The translations under genes and the position numbers were made by a program. The notes under the pieces were generated by a model. That model did not search any database. It was not told the origin of the DNA and saw nothing but the letters and a program-made list of their open reading frames with translations. A stretch of 64,000 bases of DNA from the NCBI GenBank assembly GCA_964304625.1, contig OZ199839.1, forward strand, positions 2,294,001-2,358,000. The letters run 5' to 3'. The DNA comes from Kudoa neothunni (taxonomy: Eukaryota > Cnidaria). Below, in pieces: positions 34,446 to 46,743 of this stretch. The first letter of the stretch is position 1. Every line of letters begins with the position of its first letter.

Positions 34446-36579
34446 TACCCAACTCACTTGGAATAGATATTTCATATGTATTCTTATTCAGAAAATACAT
34501 TTAGACATATATCTACTATAATATTCATCATGAGATTGTTATTTGACCAAATATATTTTTTTTATATTTTCGAAGCAATCTCACTAATGTATTTAATTAT
34601 CCTGTAAAGGTCTTATGAGCATAAATGCTTGAAGATTTCAATGAATTAATCTATATACTAATAAGTAACAACATTAATTTTTTTTGTCTTTCTTTGAATG
34701 TTTCAAGTGCGACGCTCTTAATTTAATCCATTAATCCTCAACAAATTTAGAAAGTAAATTTTTAAATTTATTTTTATTTTTACTAATAAAAATTTGAATT
34801 TTTTTAGCTAGAAATAATTATCTTAAATATTATAGTTTAATTTTTTACAAGAAAACCCAATATCGAATCCTTACTTACTTATTAGGTATATTCGTAAATT
34901 AGATCCATTTTTTTGATTAATTCTGTTACATCTTAAATTTAGAGAAAAATAATCCTTTAAATATTTTGTTTCGCTCATTGGAAATGTATTAAAAGTCTGT
35001 ATACTACCTTATACATTCTTAGATGTTATAACCAACAAATTGTTGACCTATCTGTCGATTTCCTGATAGAATCGGAAAATGATGGCACCAATATTAATTA
35101 TAGTTTTTTTATACGGCGGATAAGGAATGCCCTAAGTTTCCGAGATTTAGATAAGAAGCCAGAATATGTAAAGGATGATTATTGATACTTTTAATCAACG
35201 GGATCTAAGAATCGATAAAAGTGTGATTCACATCTAACCTATTTTATATGATAAAAATAAAAATTTATTTCACGTCAAGCTAAAAACCTATAGACTAAAC
35301 AATCTATTTGATTAGTTAAGTTAATTCCATGCTTGAAATATAAAGAAATTAGTATATTTAACAATTAAATGAATATTCTAAAAGTTAAAGCGTTCAAATG
35401 ATTAATTAAGTATATTTTGAAAAATAAAATATTATTTCATATAACACTAAAAATATTCAAGTGATCCCAAATTACTAAGGCCTAACTCTTGTTTTTCAGG
35501 CAAATAATCATACTCAACTGCTACATAATGACGCAATTTTGCAGCTCATGTGTATTAAAGCGTTGGTTGAATTTTTATCAGTTGAATTGATCCAAAATTT
35601 AAAAATATACGGAAATTGATTAAATATACCTATGAGCTTTTGTTCTAACGGCCGAAAACATGAAATGATGTATGAGTGTGCATATCAAAATTAATTATTC
35701 TTTATATTTCTATTTTGATTTTTTGATTTTTTCAAACGGACAACACAGTAACATGGACAAATTTTATATTCTTTACAAAACAGTAATTTTAAATTTCATG
35801 TCCATTAAAAAATGGCACCAATTCCGAACATTTTCGATTTCTTTTGAGAATCTATTTCTTAAAATTATTATTATCTCATTATATAAATTATTATCAAAAC
35901 TTCATCATTAAACTGAGATAAGATAAAGTAGTAACAAAATAATAAGGTTGCCATGACAACCAATTCTTCTGAAGACGTTTATTATCATTTCTGGTCAAAA
36001 TTTAAGATAGATTTAGATGAAAAATATTTTTAAAAAGAGAGAAAAATTAAAAAAATTGTAGAAAAACAACATTATTTATATAATATGTAATTCATAAGTA
36101 ATGGAAAGATAATATTTATCATCTTAAACACAAATTTTCAATATAAATGCAACAATTATCATTTCTAACAAGACTATGCTTGGTTTGAACCTGTTTTTTC
36201 AAATATAAATTTAAAAACACAATAATAATATTTTTATCGGTAGATAGTTTTTAAAATTTCTCCGAATTTTTTACTTATAGTCATTCTTATTTTAGAAGCT
36301 CATGGGAAACATACGTATTTTATTAGAGCATGCGAATGTTTACATTGCATGAATAGATTAACACAAGGTAAACATGATTCTTTTTGTTCTAGTTTATTTC
36401 ATATTTTTTACATAATATCAGGGCATAATGAAAACTTTGTCTTCATCTAGCTATAACGAAGTTTTATAAGTCGATGAAATATAAGTTTACTTGTATCATG
36501 TTATAAAATTTAACAAATTTTTCATAGAGATGTCTTATGTCCCCTACTGTTTTTAATCCCTGTACTTAATTTGATTATA
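34446..36579. other. intergenic, no supported gene
   Basis: Low-complexity AT-rich sequence. Short frames (for example 35672-35911) have no splice or domain support. Confidence 0.55.
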
Positions 36580-36649
36580 CAATCGAACCTCGATTATCTG
36601 GAAAGAAAATCACTGGTACCAAATATTCCGGATAATCGAGGTTAGATTG
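36580..36649. mobile_element. 70 bp pogo/Tigger-type MITE
   Basis: The arms CAATCGAACCTCGATTATCT and, inverted, CAATCTAACCTCGATTATCC match at 21 of 23 positions and are separated by about 24 bp. Direct TA flanks (36578-36579, 36650-36651) form the target duplication. The GAACCTCGATTATCCGG core is the kind seen in pogo/Tigger ends. No coding capacity. Confidence 0.8.
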
Positions 36650-37136
36650 TAGTGAATTAACCCCATTCCCATGATAACGGCGCTATAAAACATAAATAAT
36701 CAATTATAACGAATTTTGAGAATTATTTTTCTATAATTTTCCTTAAAATAGGAGTTAAGGTGATTATTAAAAATTTGAGTGTATGCGCCAATGACGTTGA
36801 AGATCTAATTTTTACAGTTTTATAGTACCAATGAGAACTGAAATAATTTACCAACTAAGCTTTCTATTCATCTAATAGATTGTAATCCTATTTGCTATTT
36901 AAAATATATTACTCAAATTTGGATTTTGTTTGAATATAGATTAAATAAACTCATAACATATATGGTCATTTTTCAACGTCATCAAATATGTAAACGATAA
37001 AAATGAGCTTATACGAAAATATTGGATAACAATTCAGACTTTGGCAAAGCCATGCCCCCAATATAATTCAATGAAATTCATATAAATGCAACGCGCACGC
37101 ATCGCCTATTAGCTTATGAGCAACGCTGGGCCCCCT
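36650..37136. other. intergenic, no supported gene
   Basis: AT-rich, presumably containing the promoter of the gene that starts near 37137. Confidence 0.45.
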
Positions 37137-38052
37137 ATGAAAAATTTCTCCGATACTTCTTCTGAGGAGTCCGAAGTTGAATGTCTATTTAATTTTCGTG
37201 ATACCAACAATTTTACAACAAACCCGTAGATTTAGTAGATGAATCGAATTATGTGGAAAGGAAATTTGTATGTACAAAATCGATACACTTACTGGAGAAA
37301 ATGTTTAATAGTTTTAAAACAAAGTCAGTTCAGTTCGTGTACAGCAAACATCCACATTTTTAATTTAGACTATTCAAACAACGAATGAGTTATTTCGATA
37401 TTCGTATACACGAAATCAATTGCCGTATTTTATTTTAGCGCGAGTTTCTAAACACACCCATTCAATATAGTCAGAGATGAGGTGCTTGTTGATTGTTACA
37501 AAAGATTCGAAGAGAAATACTTGGAGGAATATGAAATTGTTGGTAAAATTTGACTGATTGAATGTACAAGTTTGAGTTGTTATATTTAGATAAAAAATAT
37601 GAGCAAAAAGTAGCCTGATTTGGTGGATAATAGGTGGTGATTAGTGACTTTTAGTTGGTGTGCAACGAGGAATCTTACCAACTACAGATCGAAAGTATCA
37701 AGTTGTTGTTTGCAGAAACGATTAGAAGATTGCGTTACAAAACTCGTCAATCATTGGCCGAAATCATAAAAATCTATATGTTAAATTGCGGTAATTTTGA
37801 GTGTGGTTCTTGTTTTAAGTTGTCCAAAAGAACTCAATCAAATGAGTGATTACCTCGAAGCCAACAATAATTTTCATCTATTGTGTGACGCTACTGAATT
37901 CGGTAGTTTAGTTGACAGTGTTAATTTAATTAAATTGGAACTTTTTATTGACAATAGATCCTAGACAGATTATTCGTGAACTGCCACCCGAACAACAAAC
38001 TAACGATTTAGTCGAGCTCCAAAAAGTGAATTCTATTATTGTGAATTATTGA
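37137..38052 (+). CDS. multi-exon helical protein, unrecognised
   Basis: Supported exons: 37369-37403, 37471-37542, 37590-37609, 37655-37790, 37831-37902 and 37958-38052; all joins keep frame. The product is charged and predicted helical (RDEVLVDCYKRFEEKYLEEYEIV, split here as RDEVLVDCYKRF and EEKYLEEYEIV; RRLRYKTRQSLAEIIKIY; LEANNNFHLLCDATEF) and ends RELPPEQQTNDLVELQKVN. The 5' end is ambiguous: an ATG at 37137 begins MKNFSDTSSEESEVE and another at 37239 begins MNRIMWKGNF, which would need a 12-nt microexon (37312-37323). Introns are 28-67 nt. Composition recalls coiled-coil or kinetochore/tether subunits, but I cannot name a family. Confidence 0.5.
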
Positions 38053-38968
38053 TTAATTTATTTCCAATTAGATTGTTAATCGGTTTCGCCTATGAGTTCA
38101 TCCAATTCTGTCTATTTTCACCTCAATTCTCTTAATATATATATCTGATTGTATTTAGTTGATTGTGACATATTTTTTTATTTATTCAAAATCATTTATA
38201 TTCAAATTCATTATTGAAATGCCGATAATTACCATTTTTTCCAAAGATACAAATAATGACCAGTTTAAGTTACATAGTTTTACAGATAAAGGCAATTATA
38301 ATAATTTAAAATTTAATTTTTATTCATGGTAACAACTTTTTTAATTGTTCAAAATTTAGAGGAAAGTTTTTAAAGAGGGTATTTTATTATGGAAGTGGTT
38401 ATTGCAATGGAGCATGATATCCAGGTGCCATTCCATTATTCGACTACATATTATTATTTTGGTAATGTTTATTGGCCCGACGTCGGGTCAATAGCAACTT
38501 CCGATCGACTGAGACTATTGGGCCGAACAAATGGATTTATTTAATTTTCGAGCTTTTTATTATAGTAAATCTGTGTTGTTTGATATAAAACAACTCGCAA
38601 TTGTCAACTTAATTTTTTTATTGGTTAAAAATATTCGGTATAATGCAATATGGTTTCGACTAAATGGGCCTTAAGAAGTCTTTATATTGAGTTTATGAGT
38701 TATTTATTTATTCAAGTGAACATTTTTAGTTCTGATTTAACTTTTAATTATCTGTGTAACTAAAATTTTTATTTTAATAGTTTTAATTTTACCGTAAAGT
38801 GCGTTGATTTGATTGTAATCATCCCCTTATGTTGTAATACAAAATTATTGTATAAAAATGTAGGATTTTTCACAAGACCAAAAACATAAAGTCTATAGTT
38901 GTTGTATTTAAAGATATTTGGTCATAGTAAAAGAAAAATTTTGATTTTACTACTACGCGCGTGTTTAC
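38053..38968. other. intergenic, no supported gene
   Basis: AT-rich. A short phrase near 38470 (GGCCCGACGTCGGG palindrome) is the only GC-rich point. Confidence 0.45.
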
Positions 38969-39480
38969 GAAATGAGATTGCCTGAACTTAATGCGATTTT
39001 TCAAACCGGAAATACTTTTAGCATTTTTGAGGAGTTAAAGTTGAAAATAGAAGAATACGAACAAAACTCCATGGGTAGTTTATCTATATATGACCCTTAA
39101 ACCATCGAAAGAACTAAGAAGCGATGTAATAAAACGTTAAATCCAATACTTTAGTTTTATCATACAAAATACTGCTGGGTTCATCGCGACAAAAACTTAA
39201 TTTCTTCAAAAATTTAAATAAATTTTGTATATGCATTAAAGTTTGAAAACATGCAGTTGTTATTTTAGAGAAAACGATCTGTTGGTAAAAGAAATTCGAA
39301 TTCTTATTACAAAGCATGTCCAATGTTTCTAAAATTTTCGGTCACAATTTTTACATAGTAGAAATAAAATATCAAAGGACGAAAGTGATCTTATCGCTCA
39401 ATTTGTTCAAGTTGACGGAAATTCAAAAGTAATCCAAGAAAAAATATTACGAGAAATGGGAACTTTGTTTCATTGAATAA
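38969..39480 (+). pseudogene. MULE/FAR1-ZSWIM3-like N-terminal fragment
   Basis: The plus frame reads MRLPELNAIFQTG, then NTFSIFEELKLKIEEYEQNS, then after a stop TIERTKKRCNKTLNP and, in another frame, LLVKEIRILITKHVQC. The pattern FxSxEELxxxIxxYE...RTIExxKKR...NPxLKY resembles N-terminal domains of MULE-derived FAR1/ZSWIM3-like proteins. Multiple stops show decay. A second fragment of the same kind lies at 44094-44333 on the other strand. Family call is tentative. Confidence 0.38.
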
Positions 39481-40638
39481 AGTGTCTAACATGAAGCACT
39501 CTTGTAAATCACATACAAAGAGCCTGTAATTTTAAAAAAATTCAAATAGAAAAGGAAGATATTTAGAGATATGGGAAATCAACAATGAGCCCATAGGCTG
39601 TGACATATGTCTTCAATCGAGCTATTTTCAATGCCAACATATTAAACTGAACCCCTCATCAAATATTAGAGTTGTATGAATTGTAAAACAGAAGAGTGAT
39701 ACTAGGAGAAATTATGATAAAAAAGCTTTCGTTTAATTCATATGCTATTTAAATATATCTTATACCGTCAGGAATATGTATTTTAGCCATCTATAAGATG
39801 GTATTTATGTTACGATAATTGAAAAGGATTCGTTTATCAAATACGTTCAATCAATTTTACAAAATTCATATAGTCATGTAATAGAAATAGAATTCATGAG
39901 AACATCTGTGTGATACATGGCTTGGTGAAAAAAGTCAGTCCAACATTTTTGAATAAAATCACCAATAAAAAGTTATATATTTAAACGTTGAAAATAATGT
40001 TTGAAATATGAATAAAATTGTTATAGTGGATAATAACAACTATATATTTTAATTGAGAACATTAAATTTCAACTAGTACCGTCAAAATTCAGTTTGTATG
40101 CTAAGTCTAAATAAGGGAGTATGTGAAGTGTCCTTATTAGATGACATTAAATTAGGTATAAATCAATTCAGAAATATTGAAAATAGCAAATAACATGATT
40201 ACAACAATGAATCCATTTAAAACTATGAATACAACACGGAGATATCATATCAGAAAATTATTATTGCACAATACGTGGAATGAATAAATTTCTTAATGAT
40301 GAAAAATCATAAAAACATTTCATTCAAATGTTAAACTAGTTTATGAAGAAAATAGATCATTTACCGCGATAAATAACAATAATGACGAGGATTGGTCTTC
40401 CCTAAGTAACGCCTTATATCACAGATTCCTAAAGACAAAATTCTTTTATTTTTTTCACATTAATATATAATCCATTTTAATAATTTTTTGAATCATTAAA
40501 ATTTAAAAAGAATCCCCTAAATAGGTAAAAACAATTTTTTCGGGCCAATGGCAACTCCCATAAAAAAAATATGGTTTTAATTAAAATGAAGGAATTATTT
40601 TGTTGATATTTAATATGTATTTCACTTATGTTAGAATA
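39481..40638. other. intergenic, possibly further transposon debris
   Basis: No continuous frame. Some of it may be the decayed remainder of the MULE-like sequence and the lost 5' end of the Tigger element that follows. Confidence 0.4.
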
Positions 40639-41945
40639 ATGAGTTCCATTAAAAAAAGTAATCGCAATGACGCCAAATTCAAATTAAAAGTTGCAAAATA
40701 TGCTATCGAATGTGACAACAATCGACTTTCGGTTAATAAAAATGGAGTTAACAAAATGCAAGTACGCGTTTGGAGAAAATCTTTTCTGCAGTTAGAAGAA
40801 GTGCCAGTTTCAAAAAAAACCAATAAGGGAAAGAAGTCAAAATTTATTTGCGAAGAGGAAGAGTTAAACAGGTGGATAAATGAAATGAGACAAAGCGGAT
40901 ACGTAGTGACGCGTGGAGCGACTCGATTAAAATCCAAAGGTATTATAAAGGACTCAAACATTAAACCATCGACTGGATGGTGTACGCGTTTTATGAACAG
41001 GCATGGTTTATCTCTCAGACAATGGATCAAAATTTGCCAAAAACATCCGTCCGATTTGGAAGACAAGATTATCAAATTTCATAAATATGTTATAGATACA
41101 AGGAAAAAGATAAATTACGATCTTAGTCGAATTGGAAACATGGATGAAACACCTATGTATTTTGATGCTCTTGGTAACCCTGACAGTTGATAAAAATGGA
41201 ATCAAAACCGTGACGATTAGAACAACTGGTCACGAAAAAAACACACTTTACTTTCTTTTAACCTGTATGGCGGATGGAACTAAATTGCCTCCAATGATAA
41301 TTTTTAAACGGAAAACGTTTTCGAAAGAAAAGTTCTCTCTTGGAGTTGTTATTCATGTTCACGAGAAAGGATGGATGTGGGAAGCACTTCATACTTGGAT
41401 TGAGAAAGTATGGTCTCGTCGCCTAGGTGGTAATTTAGATAAAAAACCATGTCTGTTAGTTTGGGATAAGTTCCGAGCACATCTCGTTTATGATGTCAAA
41501 CAATGTGTAAAAAACTACTATAAAACAGATACTGCCGTTATTTCTTCGGACTTAACCTCAATATTACAATCTTTAGATGTTTCTTTAAATTTTCCATTCA
41601 AATTTAAAGTACGCGATCAATGGATCAAATGGATATCAGACAGATAGGCGGTAAAGACAGCATCCGGAAATTTTAAGAGACTTGCATTAATATTGGTAGC
41701 CGAATGGGTAAAAGATTCTTGACTCTCCATAGACACGAATACAATTAAGGAATCGTTCAAAAAATATGGCATTTCTAATGCGATGGATGGAACTGAAGAC
41801 GATGAAGTACACAGTAATACGGAAGTAGAGATGGACGAAATTTACGACGATATTTGACATCAGAACAAAGTGCACGCCTTTTTGATGAGGATGAGTTTTC
41901 GTCAGCTAAGGATGATGACGATGACGACAATGAATATCAATAATT
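40639..41945 (+). pseudogene. Tigger/pogo (CENP-B-like) transposase pseudogene
   Basis: The first frame (40639-41190) has an N-terminal helix-turn-helix (KFKLKVAKYAIECDNNRLSV), a CENP-B-type DNA-binding region (TGWCTRFMNRHGLSLR) and the first catalytic block NMDETPM. A one-base shift near 41175-41185 moves the frame to TVDKNGIKTVTIRTTGHE, DGTKLPPMIIFKRKT, WDKFRAHL (second Asp) and LQSLDVSLNFPFK (third Asp). Stops at 41645 and about 41720 precede a C-terminal KYGISNAMDGTEDDE block. All three catalytic aspartates survive but the frame is broken at least three times. Confidence 0.88.
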
Positions 41946-42086
41946 TTTTTAAAATAATCATTAATTGTTTATATAATATTTTCTTTTTTACCTTAAAATA
42001 ATCAGATTTTATTTAAAATATACATTGTAAATCGTTAAATGTTTAAGCATTAATAAATTTTTGGTTTATGACTACAACTTATATTC

Positions 42087-42153
42087 GGGTCAACCATAAT
42101 CACTATAAGTTAATCCAAATTTGACCCTGCGACTTATACTCGAGTATATATGG
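42087..42153. repeat. probable 3' end of the Tigger element
   Basis: About 140 bp after the transposase remnant, GCGACTTATACTCGAGTATA followed by TATGG|TA contains the palindrome TATACTCGAGTATA seen at ends of some pogo-like elements. A matching inverted 5' end was not found, so the element is probably 5'-truncated. Confidence 0.45.
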
Positions 42154-43122
42154 TAATCCGAATATACATATAAATATTTTAACCCTATCGTCCCATTTAC
42201 CACTTTAGTTTAGCTGACAAATTAAAAGGGAATCAAAATCACTGTTAAATTATTTATTCTAAAAAAATAAAACTCAAATTGTATGCAATTTTAATATTTT
42301 TAATTTCCCCAATTTTAATTAAATATTTATTATGTAAATTAATTATGTAATAATTTCGTTTTAAAATATGCATTAAATTATTGATATTATTTATTCTTTA
42401 CATTAAAACAAACAATTAACAACTATGAAATCCTTCCCTGTAACGTTTTAGAAATTATTAAAATTCTAACTAAGTAAAGACATTAGACATTGACGCGCCA
42501 TATTTTAACATAAACATTATAATGAAATTTATTTAATTATAATATATACATATTTAAAAGTAAAAAATGCTCCTGTAATCTAAATATTTTTTATATATGA
42601 AATAACTTTGTTAATTTTCGGATTTATTGAAACGAAGAGTTAACATAGGAGTAATTATTAAAAAATAAAAGGCGAGATTAATGTAAAAACCGTAATTGTT
42701 GTATAGATCATTGAAAGTAAAAGAATATTTAATGAGATTTTTGTAGTTGCTTAATATCAGTAGGTTCACAGGGTTCTGATAAAGTAGTTGTATGAACAAC
42801 ACACGTATAAGTCAACTTGTGACCTTGTTTCTATGGTAGCCAGCATAGAAATCGAGTTTCGCAAAAGACTGCTGTAAAAGGAGCAATTCTAAATGCATAG
42901 GCTGTTACATTAAGAAATATTTTTTGAAAATTTTATATTTTTATAAAATAACCAACTGAATGACTTTTGTTTTTATATTTTTTTTACAAAATAAATTAAC
43001 ACTAGGAAATTTTGTAATAAATATAAAATATTTATAAGAAACAATAACTCAAAGGTATATTTGAAATTTCTAATAATTATGCTAATGATAAAAATATTTA
43101 ATTATAATGAACGGCGATAAAA
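42154..43122. other. intergenic, no supported gene
   Basis: AT-rich low-complexity sequence. No frame with splice support. Confidence 0.5.
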
Positions 43123-43486
43123 ATGGATTCTGATTTTAATGAAATCACTCAAGGACCCCCTTGGTTTCCTCCTCGGACTCCTTGGAGGTTCCTGCAGCAC
43201 AGGTTAAGAACTACTGCAGTAGACAATCAATCCTCGGAAGCTATCAATGCAAGTTTATCCTTTGGAGTAGATGAAAAATTTTCATCCTCAAAACAAAATT
43301 CATTATTGACTGACAAAGTATGAGGAAAATTCATCGTGTAAATTTTGAATAAATGAACAATCATTAAAGTTATAATCTTCATACGCATGCGCGCAAATTT
43401 ATATTGTCATATTTATTGGAGTATGATTGTATTTATAGGTGTATTTCAGCGGGTTTTTAATTTTAATGTTTATTTCAAGTTTTTAA
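43123..43486 (+). CDS. possible small tail-anchored protein, two exons
   Basis: Exon 43123-43317 (MDSDFNEITQGPPWFPPRTP...) starts at an ATG in good context (AAAATGG) and ends at a GTATGA donor. Exon 43439-43486 adds VYFSGFLILMFISSF, a hydrophobic C-terminus, for 80 residues. The proline/tryptophan-rich N-terminus plus terminal hydrophobic segment would suit a tail-anchored protein, but no family is recognised and the second exon is short. Confidence 0.33.
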
Positions 43487-44093
43487 CAGCCGCCAATTAA
43501 TTTATCTTACTTTAAACAACACAGTAAAACTGCGCAGAAAAACAAAATGATGGATAAAAATGCTTATTTCAAAAAAAAAAATTATCGTACATGTTTTTAA
43601 ACTCTTTTTAACACACAAAAATTGTCAAAATGTTGAATGATTATGTCTTTTAAAGCTCTCTACAATGTAGAAATAAGAAAACCGATGAAAAGTCATTGTA
43701 TTTTGAATAGATGGTATAGAAATAATGAGGAACTATAGTTGAATTCTGGAGATAACGACATGCTTATATCAGTATTGCGCATGCGTGTCAGCATAGCGTG
43801 TAAATGTTTCGTTATTTATTCGATAGAATTTCAGTAAATTTTTAAAAATCACATGTCTCAATATTTTAAATAATTTTATTAAAAAAGTTTTTTTACATTA
43901 ACTTTTTTGAAACAAAAAAAAATTTCAATTCAATTTTTGCAAGTTTTCAAAATGATTACGAAAAGATTACAATAAGAGGAGTGGAGTTATGTTTCATTTA
44001 TACTCTATAATACTGTTAGCCAAATTCACTTGGGGTAGAAATCTACTCCACTTTATTTTGAAGGTTAATCGATAAATTGTTTTTGAATGTTCT
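43487..44093. other. intergenic, no supported gene
   Basis: AT-rich. Near 44027-44045 there is GGGGTAGAAATCTACTCC, similar to the subterminal palindrome of the piggyBac-like MITEs, but no TTAA-bounded element could be delimited. Confidence 0.4.
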
Positions 44094-44333
44094 TTTATTT
44101 CATTATACATTCTTTATGCGCCTATCCTATTAGTACCGCCGAAAATATATCGACATGTAATTTCGTATTATCAAAAAAAGGATTGGTTGACTTAGTTATT
44201 CTGCCTTTAATATTTAAGAGGCATCTTGCACAATCTTTATGCAAGTTAAAATATGACATTTCCTCGTGAATCTTTACAGCACTTTCTAATTCATCCCGAG
44301 AATTAAACTTTATACCTACGTTAAATAAATTTT
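44094..44333 (-). pseudogene. MULE/FAR1-ZSWIM3-like N-terminal fragment, second copy
   Basis: The minus strand reads KFNSRDELESAVKIHEEMSY, then HKDCARCLLNIKGRITKST and NPFFDNTKLHVDIFSAVLIG before a stop. It has the same order of motifs (FxSxxELExAxxxHE...DC...NPxx) as the 38969 fragment but is otherwise diverged. An AG acceptor-like site precedes it. Short and isolated, hence called a remnant. Confidence 0.35.
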
Positions 44334-44715
44334 GATAAATTCACGAATGAACGAACACTCTGGTAGTTAATCTGTTTCTAAAGTTATAAAACCTGTTCAC
44401 CTTCAGTCACGTGCGTTATTTTAGGGTCATGTATATAACATATGTGTATATGTTTAAAAATTTACAAGTCAATTGATCCTTATGAGTTGAGTTATGTTAA
44501 CATATAAATTTTCGGTAAATTCTATAGATTAGTTTTGGAGATATTAATTGCCTGATAAATAGCCACTGTCAATAATTAAATATAACAGATTCTAAAAAAT
44601 TAAATCTATAACCAGCTTGTAAGTTGGAGTTGTTGAGATTAAAAATTCTCATTGCGCAAGCGGATATGCCGTTTAGGATTAAATATTATCATACCAATAG
44701 CCTCTACCTTAAATA

Positions 44716-45404
44716 CAGTAGGTAACCGATGGTACACACTCTCATCAATAAAACGTATCCAAAGTTTTGTATTACGTGATACGTTTTATAATATCTGTAT
44801 GATTGTAAAATGGTACAAATATTTTTGAATTAAACTGGGAAATTACCGATCTGTCATATCAGGTAACTAACTGATCGTAAGCACTCTTTTCTGCCAAACC
44901 ACGTAGATTTTATTATTGTTTATTGGAAACGAGAGTCAACTTTAAATTTAGCGGTTGACTTTTTGTAGGAATGTTAGAAATAATGATAAATTATTCAAAA
45001 ATGTATCCAAGTTAAATAGTATGGTGAACTTTATTAAATTGTTTACGTCAACATAATAAATAAATAAATAAATAAATAAAAAATAATATTATATTATATA
45101 ATATTACACTTATAATTACACAGAACGAATTATTAACTAAATTTTATTCCAATATAAAAGGATAAATCTTTTTATGAAAAAATATATTTATAATCAAATT
45201 TACAATTTGCTTAGCCAAATAATCTTAAAATGTATTTATAGTTAGTGAAATCTGAAAATTAGGTGTATTTCTCAAGTTGAAAAATAACGAAAACACCCCC
45301 CAAAATAACCGCGCGCGCAATTAAACAGTGTATTATAGGTTGCAACATTTAATACGTAATTTTGGATGGTCCCGAGGGGATTAAGGACTATCGGTTACCT
45401 ACTG
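44716..45404. mobile_element. Tigger/pogo-like MITE
   Basis: The ends CAGTAGGTAACCGATGGTAC and, inverted, CAGTAGGTAACCGATAGTCC match at 18 of 20 positions, with TA directly flanking both sides (44714-44715 and 45405-45406). Interior 689 bp is non-coding. The first seven bases agree with the right end of the 22742-23341 element, suggesting a shared transposase source. Confidence 0.8.
45058..45081. repeat. AAAT tetranucleotide microsatellite
   Basis: About six tandem AAAT units inside the 44716-45404 MITE. Confidence 0.8.
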
Positions 45405-46743
45405 TATAAATTTTTTCGTTAATTCTCGTGGATTTAAAATGCACACGTAGCTTTTATTCTACATTTTAAACATATTCCTCTTTCTATTCCTATTTAAATG
45501 GAAGCTATTTGGAGGAGGGACGTCATTGCGTTGCTATATCCACAGTTGAATAATTGTAAACTCATGAGTGCTTATAGGTTTGCCTCTCACTCCATGAGAT
45601 TAAAAGTTTATAAACTGTAAAATTACGGATGTGTTGGATTAACAAGAGCATTAGCTAGGATGGTAATCCAAATATTTAAAAATATTCTAATTAATCTGTT
45701 TTCTGTCAATTTGACTGTTAGTATTACGGATTGATAACGTGTTAAGAACATTTATGGAGCAGTTATCTCCAGAGTTAAATTATAAAATATGTTGACAAAA
45801 ATGGGATAAAAAAATTAATCAATATATCATTAATTGATAACATTCTTTTGTTTTAATTCCCAAATATAATCCTAGTAAGATAGATGATGGCATATGAAGT
45901 TGGTAATTAATGGACGATTAAGAAAACAGCCGATAATCAATCATTTCATTTAATAATTTAATATAAAATTAAAAATTTAAACCTAATCCAATCCCCTATT
46001 ATGTGTACATAATCACCCGAATCTACCTATCATATAGTTCTTAAATAAATTTTTCTAATTATAATCATATTCTTTAGATTAGAAAACACAAATAACTCAA
46101 AAAAGATTATCACCTACTTAAATCATATTGCGCCCAAAAAAATCATATTAAAAGGGGATTAAACGTTATTAAATTTAGAAATGGTTGGCTTGGACTTGAA
46201 TTAAAAATAATGGATTAATATAATTTCCTCTGATATTTCGTAAAATATAATTACTTCTTAATCTCTCGTTAGACACGACTCAAATTTTATTTATTAATCC
46301 CATATTAGACTTAAACAATCAACATTATTAGATTTTTTTATAACAAGAAAAATTCCATCTACGTGGGCGCGGAGACGAAACTTTTAAACTAAAGAAAAAG
46401 CATTAACAGGAAAAATATTTGACAAACCAATAAACAATTAACAAAATCCACAAAATTCACTAACACAACCTAAGCTAAGAAGCCCCACTATCATTTGTAA
46501 TCGACAAGTTAAAATTTACGCTTATATAATAGCAAACACTAGGCATTTATGTGAATTGAAATTTTAATATATGGCAACAAATTAGCAAATCAATTCATCA
46601 GCATAACGCAGTCATAAAACAATGTTAACAAATAATGCGATTAGCAAAAAAGAACTTCGATGGATATTTCAATAAAGTGAACAACGAAATAAACGGTTAA
46701 AATAACGAAAACCACCAAAATGAACACGTTTCGAGACACTCAT
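45405..46743. other. intergenic, no supported gene
   Basis: AT-rich. The right end is expected to hold the 3' UTR of the minus-strand gene ending at 46744. Confidence 0.5.

Noticed and set aside
34446-36579. Short frames such as 35672-35911
   Set aside because: Phe/Ile/Leu/Lys-rich translations of AT-rich DNA without splice or family support.
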